The position numbers were made by a program, and so were the translations under genes. A DNA stretch of 22,451 nucleotides from JANXPZ01 sp034678345. GTDB taxonomy: Bacteria > Eisenbacteria > RBG-16-71-46. The notes beneath the pieces were generated by a model that searched no databases, was not told the DNA's origin, and worked only from the letters and a program-made list of their open reading frames with translations. Of the stretch, positions 9,615-15,554 are shown piece after piece (position 1 is the first letter of the stretch; the number at the start of each line of letters is the position of its first letter). The stretch lies in assembly GCA_034678345.1 (NCBI GenBank), contig JAXDBZ010000201.1, positions 1 to 22,451 on the forward strand. The letters are read 5' to 3'.

Positions 9615-9721
9615 CGGAGCGCACGCCGGCGGGACGGTGTTCGCTCCCCCCGTGGGCTGCCCGGAGGTTATCGGCAGGTCCGGGCCGCGGCTGGAGTCCG
9701 TGAAGCGGCGGCCCGCCCCGC

Positions 9722-11932
9722 TCAGAAGTCCGCGCCGATCGAGCCCACCAGCGAGATGCCGGGGGCCGGCAGCGAGCTGAGCGCGGGCCGGTAGCGCCGG
9801 TCGGTGAGGTTCCGCACGCCCACGACCGCGCGGCGGCCGCCGGGCAGCTCCAGGCCGCCGAAGAGGTCGGCTACGATCCACTCCTTCTTGAAGGTGGAGA
9901 ACTCCTCGACACCGGCCAGCGGCGGCGGCAGGCGGTTCGTGCGCCACGAGAAGCGCGTCGTGGCCTCGGCCCAGAGGCGCCCGGCGCGGTCCGACCAGCG
10001 CAGGCCCGCCGTGCCCTTGAAGGGCGGCACCATGCCCAGCGGCACGCGGTCGGCGACGAGGCCGTACAGCTCGCGGATCGCCTCCCGGCTGGTGACGTCG
10101 CCGATCTGTCCGCCCAGCGCGGCGCGCACCGTCCAGCGCGGGTGCAGGCGCCACTGCGCCTCGACGTCGCCGCCCCACATGACGGCGGTGGCGATGTTCG
10201 TGTACTGGTAGGTGCTCGGGGCCACGGGGACGGCGCTGATGAGGTCCGTGAAGTTCGAGTAGAAGAGGTTCCCGGCCAGGCCGACCGTCCCCGCCGCCCA
10301 GCGCAGGCCGAGGTCGAACGAGCCGCTGCGCTCGGGCGCGAGCTCGGGCGAGCCGAGCACCAGGCCCACCCCGGTGAAGCCGCTGTAGTAGAGGTCCTGC
10401 GCCGTCGGCTGCCGGTAGCCGTTCGCCGCGTTCAGCGTCAGGTGCAGGTTGCGCGCCGGCGTCCAGGCCAGGCCCAGCGAGTTCGACCAGGCGTCCTGGT
10501 CGAGCCGGGCGGCGGTGAAGCCGTAGACCGGGTTCGCGTCGGCGCGATAGCGGTAGCGCGTGAGCCGCTGGCCCGCTTCGAGCCGCAGGCCCCGGCCGAG
10601 CGTGACCTCGAGCTGCGCGTAGACGCCCGCGTTGTCGAAGCGACCGGCCGGCATGGACGAGGACAGCCGCACCGAGGTCGGGGCCACCGCCTCGCCGTCG
10701 TCGCCGAGCCAGGTGCGGAAGCGCACGTTCTCGCCGGCGGTGAGGTCGCGCGCGGCGTCCACGCCGGCGGTGAGCCGGTAGCGGCCGGGCTCGCTCGCGT
10801 GGAGCTGGGTCTGGAATCCGTAGGTGTCCACCGTGAAGTACCGGTCCTGCACCTGGCTCACCGCGGCCGCGTCCGCGGGGATGCCCGGCCCCGGCGGCAG
10901 CCCGAACTGCGGGTCGCCGAACCGCGCCGCGAGGACCTCCTGGTCCGAGAAGAAGTCGCGCCGCTCGCGCTGCCAGTAGAAGGCCACCCGCGTGTCCTTG
11001 AGCCAGATGTCCGGGTAGGTGTGTTCCGCCGCCAGGCTCACGTGGTCGCGGTCGTAGAAGGCGAACGAGTAGAGCTGGGTCGCGTCGGGTTCGGCGAAGG
11101 AGAGCCCGGGGATGCCGATGTCGCTGGTGCGCGACAGCTGGTAGCCCAGCCGCAGCGTCGTGCGCTCGGTGGCGGCGTAGCGCAGGCGCGCCTGGCCGTT
11201 CCAGCCGTCGAACCCGGAGTTGGCGATCGCCTCGCCGCCGCCGACCCGCAGGTCACCGGCCCGCCTTCCACCGCCCGCCACCGACAGGCCCAGCGGTCCG
11301 CGGCGCAGCGCCAGCTCGAGCCGTCCGTCGCGCGCCGCCTCCGCCGTGCTGCCGCCCAGCGAGACCGAGCCGCACAGGCCGTCCGCGCCGAGACCGCGCC
11401 ACGGGTCGCGCGTGATGATGTTGATGACGCCCCCCAGCGCGTCCGAGCCGTAGGCGACCGACGAGGGGCCGCGCACCACCTCGACGCGCTCCACCTGCCC
11501 CGGGTCCACCAGCGACGGGTGCGGGCCGTGGCCCCGCGCGTTGTTCATCGGTTCGCCGTCCACCAGCACGAGCACGCGCTGGCCGGAAAGGCCGCGCACG
11601 ACCGGCCGCTGCTCCCACGGGCTGTCCTGGTCGCTGTCCACACCGGGCAGCCGGGCCAGCACGTCGCCCAGCGCCACCGGCGCCTGCTCGCGCAGCTCGC
11701 GCCGCGAGACGAACGAGAGGGCCTGCGGCGACTCGTAGTAGGCGCGCGGGTGGCGCGAGCCGGTCACCACGATCTCGTCGAGGAAGAGCACGGGGCGGGT
11801 GGTGTCGGCGAGGGCGGAACCAATCGCGGCGGGCGCCGCCGCCACGGAGCCCGGCACGAGCAGCATGGCGAGGAGCAGCGCCGGCGGCACGGCCGGACGG
11901 ATGTGGACCGCGACGGACGCGAGGGGGCACAT
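9722..11932 (-). CDS. TonB-dependent outer-membrane receptor
   Basis: A 736-residue TonB-dependent transporter that should import a scarce ligand across the outer membrane using TonB-ExbBD energy. A signal peptide occupies about residues 1-33. A TonB-box-like LDEIVVTG lies at 51-58. The plug domain covers about 60-170, with PVVRGLSGQRVLVLVDGEPMN and RVEVVRGPSSVAYGSDALGGVINIITR motifs. The rest is a 22-strand-type barrel with aromatic-girdle strands, a C-terminal NLTDRRY motif and the terminal Phe needed by the BAM machinery. The plug resembles cobalamin, haem and metal-chelate receptors, but the sequence does not settle the ligand and no cobalamin riboswitch precedes it. It starts 39 bp after the PP-loop gene on the same strand, with GCAGGAG upstream of ATG 11932, so the two are probably cotranscribed. 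Confidence 0.93.
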   Translation of the reverse strand: MCPLASVAVHIRPAVPPALLLAMLLVPGSVAAAPAAIGSALADTTRPVLFLDEIVVTGSRHPRAYYESPQALSFVSRRELREQAPVALGDVLARLPGVDSDQDSPWEQRPVVRGLSGQRVLVLVDGEPMNNARGHGPHPSLVDPGQVERVEVVRGPSSVAYGSDALGGVINIITRDPWRGLGADGLCGSVSLGGSTAEAARDGRLELALRRGPLGLSVAGGGRRAGDLRVGGGEAIANSGFDGWNGQARLRYAATERTTLRLGYQLSRTSDIGIPGLSFAEPDATQLYSFAFYDRDHVSLAAEHTYPDIWLKDTRVAFYWQRERRDFFSDQEVLAARFGDPQFGLPPGPGIPADAAAVSQVQDRYFTVDTYGFQTQLHASEPGRYRLTAGVDAARDLTAGENVRFRTWLGDDGEAVAPTSVRLSSSMPAGRFDNAGVYAQLEVTLGRGLRLEAGQRLTRYRYRADANPVYGFTAARLDQDAWSNSLGLAWTPARNLHLTLNAANGYRQPTAQDLYYSGFTGVGLVLGSPELAPERSGSFDLGLRWAAGTVGLAGNLFYSNFTDLISAVPVAPSTYQYTNIATAVMWGGDVEAQWRLHPRWTVRAALGGQIGDVTSREAIRELYGLVADRVPLGMVPPFKGTAGLRWSDRAGRLWAEATTRFSWRTNRLPPPLAGVEEFSTFKKEWIVADLFGGLELPGGRRAVVGVRNLTDRRYRPALSSLPAPGISLVGSIGADF

Positions 11933-11971
11933 GGAAGCGGTCTCCTGCGGGGTGGTGAGGGAAGCGGCCGG

Positions 11972-12976
11972 TCAGAGCGCGGCGGGCAGACGATCCGCCG
12001 AGCTGTTGGATGCCGGGGCGAGCTCCCGGATTCCGCCGGGCGTGCGCCACTGCACGGACCTGGACGAGACGGCGACGCGCAGGTAGCGCGCCACCAGCGC
12101 CGCCGTCCGCTCCAGCGTCGCCTCGTCCCGCGGGCCGCAGACCAGCGCACTCGGGCCGGCGCAGTCCACCGGCTCGACCAGCCACCGGCGCCCGTCCTGC
12201 AGGTCCGCGAGCCGCGCGTTCTCCGCGGCGCTGCGCCCCAGCACGATCTTGAGCCCGGGGCCGCAGCGGAAATGACGACCGACCGAGAGCAGCTCCACGT
12301 CCGCCGTCTCGAGGCCGTCCGGCGAGTGCTCCAGCAGGTCGCGCAGCCGCCGCGCGTAGGCGGGGTCGGTGAGCCGGCAGCCCCCGCCCGGCGACTCGTG
12401 GTGCCGCAGCCCGAGGCGCGCCGCCTCGGCGAGCTGCACGCGCCGCGAGCGGCCGTGGATGGCGAGGAGCCGCGAGCGGTCCACCCAGCCGCGCCGTTCG
12501 GGCTCGGTCTCGGGCAGTAGTCGCGCCGCGAGCGGGCGCAGAACGAGCCCCTCCAGCCCGGAACGCCGCTCGATGAACCGCATCTGCCGGCTGAGTTGCG
12601 ACATGGGGCGCTGGCCCGGCACCTCGCCGGTGAAGAGGAAGGCGGCGCCGACCTCGCGCAGGACCTCGCCGGCGCGCCGCAGCATGAACACGCGGCAGTC
12701 CACGCACGGGTTCAGGTTCCGGCCGTAACCCCAGCGCGGGGCACGCAGCAGCTCGAGGAAGGCCTCCCCCTTCGCCCGCACGACGAGGGGGATCCCCAGG
12801 TCACGGGCCAGCTCGCGCACGCCCTCGCGTCCCGAGAAGGGCGACTCGAGGTGCAGCCCGACCACCTCGAGGCCCTGCTCGAGCAGCAGGGCGGCGGCCA
12901 GCGCGCTGTCGAGGCCGCCGGAGAGCAGGCCCAGGGCGCGCACGCCGGGCGGTCGGTCGGCGAGGACGGGGTCCAT
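11972..12976 (-). CDS. PP-loop tRNA thiolation-type enzyme (ThiI/MnmA-like) with NFACT-R-like domain
   Basis: A 334-residue cytosolic enzyme of the adenylating PP-loop family, often annotated as tRNA 2-/4-thiouridylase. It would activate a tRNA uridine with ATP and insert sulfur. The PP-loop SGGLDS is at 19-24. NPCVDCRVFMLRRAGEVL carries Cys91 and Cys94, FTGEVPGQRPMSQ follows, and GGGCRLTDPAYARRLRDLL carries Cys200; these three cysteines are the likely sulfur or metal ligands. From about 215, LLSVGRHFRCGPGLKIVLGRSAAENARL matches the RNA-binding NFACT-R/DUF814-like module found fused to such enzymes in archaea and thermophilic bacteria. The exact nucleoside product is unknown. ATG 12976 is preferred: it has no Shine-Dalgarno sequence, but a promoter ends only about 12 bases upstream, so the mRNA is probably leaderless. 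It precedes the TonB receptor by 39 bp. Confidence 0.85.
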   Translation of the reverse strand: MDPVLADRPPGVRALGLLSGGLDSALAAALLLEQGLEVVGLHLESPFSGREGVRELARDLGIPLVVRAKGEAFLELLRAPRWGYGRNLNPCVDCRVFMLRRAGEVLREVGAAFLFTGEVPGQRPMSQLSRQMRFIERRSGLEGLVLRPLAARLLPETEPERRGWVDRSRLLAIHGRSRRVQLAEAARLGLRHHESPGGGCRLTDPAYARRLRDLLEHSPDGLETADVELLSVGRHFRCGPGLKIVLGRSAAENARLADLQDGRRWLVEPVDCAGPSALVCGPRDEATLERTAALVARYLRVAVSSRSVQWRTPGGIRELAPASNSSADRLPAAL

Positions 12977-12987
12977 GAGGGAGCCGC

Positions 12988-13017
12988 ACACTAGCGTGGG
13001 CGAAACGCGCACCGCAA
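12988..13017 (-). promoter_or_regulatory. Candidate promoter of the PP-loop/TonB receptor operon
   Basis: Minus strand: TTGCGG (13017-13012), 18-bp spacer, TAGTGT (12993-12988) within GCTAGTGT. Transcription would begin near 12981, about five bases before ATG 12976, which predicts a leaderless or nearly leaderless mRNA. The metH promoter uses the same TTGCGG. Confidence 0.45.
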
Positions 13018-13047
13018 GCCGGGGAGGGCCCCCGCGCGGTCGGGCGC

Positions 13048-13076
13048 TTGACCCGCGTCCCGCGCGGTGGAAGCAT
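13048..13076 (+). promoter_or_regulatory. Candidate promoter of the hybrid kinase gene
   Basis: TTGACC (13048-13053, 5 of 6) is followed after a 17-bp spacer by AAGCAT (13071-13076, 3 of 6). Transcription would start near 13083, about 46 bases before ATG 13129. It is back-to-back with the PP-loop promoter. Confidence 0.35.
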
Positions 13077-13128
13077 CCCCGTGCCGCCTCCGCCATGTCC
13101 GGCGGACCGGCCCACCGGGGAACCGACC

Positions 13129-15450
13129 ATGTGGCCCTTCGCTCTGCGCCGCTTCTCGCCGGACGAGTCCTCTGCTGCCGCGCCGGACCCGGCGCTCGGC
13201 CCGTTCTTCGACGCCACCGCCGAGCCGATGCTGCTCTACGGGCCGGACTTCGTGGTCGTCCGCGCCAACGAGGCGGCCGGCCGGCTGCTGCGCGAGCCGC
13301 ACGGCCGGCTGCGCGGCCGCTCCGTGCTCGAGTCGCCGCTGCTCTCCCGCCTGCTGGCCGGCGCGAGCGTGCCGCAGCGCCTGCAGGGCGACGCGCGGGT
13401 CGTGCGCGACGAGGTCACGATCGCCGACCTGGAGGGCCAGCCGCTGCAGTGCCGCGTCGAGGCGATGCGGCTGGACGACGGGCGCGTGCTCCTCCACCTG
13501 CGGGACGACACGCCCGTCCAGCGCGCGGTCGCCGCGCTGCACTCGCTCGAGGAGCTGCACCGCGCCTCGGCCGGCGTGCTGCCGGGGGTGGCCTGGACGA
13601 TGGCGCTGCCCGAGGAGCGGCTGCTCGACGTGAGCCCGGCGGTGGAGCGGCTCTTCGGCTACGAGCCCGCCGCGCTGCTGCAGCGCCCCGGTCTGTGGGA
13701 CGAGCTGGTGCATCCCGGCGACCGCGAGCGCGTCCGCACCGAGTTCCGGGCCGGCGTGGACGGTGGCCGCCCCTTCGACATCCACTTCACCGGGGTCCAC
13801 CGGGACCGCCACGATCTGCCCCATCTCGTCCACCACGTCACCCCGGTGCGGGCCGGCACCGCCTGGGCCGACCGCGCCTACGGCTTCCTCGAGGACCTGA
13901 GCGAGCGGGAGGACCGGCGGGCGGACCTCGCCGAGGCGCACGCCCGCCTGCGGGTCGTGCTCGACACGGTTCCGGCCGGCGTGGTCATCGTGCGCCTGCA
14001 CCGCGGCCGCGCCGTGGTCGCGCTGTGCAACCGCCGCCTGGCCGAGATGCTGCGCCTCGACGAGCCCATCCGGGCGGAGACGCCGCTCCACCGCGCCCCG
14101 GCCGACCTCCTGCTCCTGCTGCGCGGCGGCGCGCCGGCCGAGGAGCCGCTGCCGCGCCTGACCAGCGAGCGCACCGAGGAGTACGTGGTCGAGCTGCACG
14201 AGCCGCTGCGGGTGCTGCGCACCCATGCCGGGCCGCTCCGCGACGAGCGCGGCGCCGTGGACGGCCGGATCCTCACCGCCGAGGAGATCACCACCAGCTG
14301 GATGATGCAGCGCCGCCTCACCCAGGCGCAGCGGCTCGAGAGCCTGGCGCGGCTGGCCGGCGGGATGGCGCACGACTTCAACAACCTGCTCGGCACCATC
14401 CAGGGCTTCGCCGCGCTGCTGCGCGACCGCACGAGCGAGGACGATCCGCGGCACGAGGCGGTGACGCGGATCCTCGAGGCGGTGGCGAGCGCCGGCCGCC
14501 TCACCGGCGCGCTGCTCGAGTCGAGCCGCGGCGCGCGCTTCGAGCGGGTGCCGCTGAGCCCGAACCGCGTGGTCGAGGACGCGCACGGTCTGCTGCGCAG
14601 CGCGCTCGACCCGTCCGTGGCGCTCACGCTGCGCCTGGCGCCCGATCTGCCGCTGCTGCTCGGCGACGCCCGGCTGCTCCAGCAGGTGCTGGTGGACCTC
14701 GCCCAGGAGCTGCGCCCGCGCCTCGGCACCGGCGGCACGCTGACCATCGTCACGCGCCTGGTCGAACGCGAGCGCCCAGCCGAGGAGGCGGGCGGCGCGA
14801 CCGAGACGCTGCACGCCGTGGCGATCGAGTTGCTGGTCACGCCCGGCAGCGCCACGCCGCGCGCGGTCGAGCCGCTGGCCGACCGCACCGGGCTCGCCCT
14901 CGGCGTCGCCCGCGACATCGTGCGGGGCCACCGCGGCGCGCTCGTCGCGGGCACGCGGCCCGAGGAGCCCGCCTTCCGCCTCCTGTTCGCGGTGGACACC
15001 CCCGAGCGGGCGCCGCTGCTGGTGCCGGCGGCGGCCACGGCGCGCGGGCACGAGACGGTGCTGGTGGTGGACGACGAGCCCGGCCTGCGCGCGCTCGCCC
15101 GCGCCGGGCTGCAGCAGCACGGCTTCGACGTGGTGGCGGTGGAGACCGGCGAGCAGGCGCTGGACATCCTGGAACGCGGCGAGCCGCCCGTGGACGCGAT
15201 GCTGCTCGATCTGACCCTGCCCGGCATCTCGGGCGAGGCCGTGCTGCGCGAGGTGCGCCGCCGGGCGCCGCACCTGCCGGTGATCATCGCCAGCGGCTAC
15301 GCCACCCTGGAGAGCCAGGCCTCGTGGGTGGAGGCGGGCGCGGTGGGGTTCGTGGCCAAGCCCTTCCACGTCCAGCAGGTGGCGCAGCGGCTGCGCGAGG
15401 CGCTGGACCGCCGCCAGCCGCAGGCGCCTCCCCCCGGAGCGCGCTCCTAG
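13129..15450 (+). CDS. Hybrid PAS histidine kinase with degenerate ATPase domain and receiver
   Basis: A 773-residue soluble signalling protein. Three PAS-like segments lie at about 20-135, 150-262 (LFGYEPAALLQRPGLWDELVHPGDRERV is PAS_3-like) and 275-390. HisKA follows with the H-box RLAGGMAHDFNNLLGTIQGFA, His415 being the phospho-acceptor. The HATPase_c region (about 510-620) is degenerate. The N-box NL..NA reads D523-L-A-Q-E527-L. The G1 box D.G.G reads T571-P-G-S-A575. The F-box is not recognisable, and the GTGLGL lid reads RTGLALG. A complete receiver domain follows (643-760): acidic pair Asp648/Asp649, phospho-acceptor Asp694, Ser722, Lys744. So autophosphorylation is doubtful while phosphotransfer residues remain; it may be a phosphatase, a scaffold, or be phosphorylated by another kinase (inference). 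GGGGAA upstream supports ATG 13129. It ends 104 bp before aceE on the same strand. Confidence 0.88.
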   Translation: MWPFALRRFSPDESSAAAPDPALGPFFDATAEPMLLYGPDFVVVRANEAAGRLLREPHGRLRGRSVLESPLLSRLLAGASVPQRLQGDARVVRDEVTIADLEGQPLQCRVEAMRLDDGRVLLHLRDDTPVQRAVAALHSLEELHRASAGVLPGVAWTMALPEERLLDVSPAVERLFGYEPAALLQRPGLWDELVHPGDRERVRTEFRAGVDGGRPFDIHFTGVHRDRHDLPHLVHHVTPVRAGTAWADRAYGFLEDLSEREDRRADLAEAHARLRVVLDTVPAGVVIVRLHRGRAVVALCNRRLAEMLRLDEPIRAETPLHRAPADLLLLLRGGAPAEEPLPRLTSERTEEYVVELHEPLRVLRTHAGPLRDERGAVDGRILTAEEITTSWMMQRRLTQAQRLESLARLAGGMAHDFNNLLGTIQGFAALLRDRTSEDDPRHEAVTRILEAVASAGRLTGALLESSRGARFERVPLSPNRVVEDAHGLLRSALDPSVALTLRLAPDLPLLLGDARLLQQVLVDLAQELRPRLGTGGTLTIVTRLVERERPAEEAGGATETLHAVAIELLVTPGSATPRAVEPLADRTGLALGVARDIVRGHRGALVAGTRPEEPAFRLLFAVDTPERAPLLVPAAATARGHETVLVVDDEPGLRALARAGLQQHGFDVVAVETGEQALDILERGEPPVDAMLLDLTLPGISGEAVLREVRRRAPHLPVIIASGYATLESQASWVEAGAVGFVAKPFHVQQVAQRLREALDRRQPQAPPPGARS

Positions 15451-15462
15451 CCCGGACTAGGC

Positions 15463-15468
15463 TATCCT
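15463..15468 (+). promoter_or_regulatory. Candidate -10 upstream of aceE (GCTATCCT)
   Basis: TATCCT (4 of 6) sits in GCTATCCTGCCG (15461-15472), the 12-mer also found before clpB. No matching -35 is visible because that region overlaps the end of the kinase gene. A start here would give a leader of about 80 bases, with a short hairpin at 15475-15489. Confidence 0.25.
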
Positions 15469-15554
15469 GCCGGTCCGGCGTGAAGCCGGTGGCGCCCCGG
15501 CGCATCAGAAGGAGTCTGCCCACGCCCCCGAGGACCCCCAGGAGGACGCATCCC

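Noticed and set aside
11933..11971. Cobalamin riboswitch before the TonB receptor, which would have named its ligand
   Set aside because: The gap to the upstream gene is only 39 bp.
10142..12520. Long plus-strand frame over the receptor and PP-loop genes
   Set aside because: It is the mirror of two clearly recognisable minus-strand proteins and has no independent start signal.
12991..15369. A 792-codon open frame antisense to the hybrid kinase
   Set aside because: Low-complexity shadow frame; the kinase frame has unmistakable HisKA and receiver motifs.
15475..15489. Terminator of the kinase gene before aceE
   Set aside because: The stem is only 5 bp with no U tract, too weak to call.
12975..15554. 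Open frame in phase with aceE running back through the kinase gene, as if a giant fusion
   Set aside because: The sequence before 15555 is Arg/Ala/Pro-rich shadow of the kinase. The AceE N-terminus and an AGGAGGAC site define the start at 15555.
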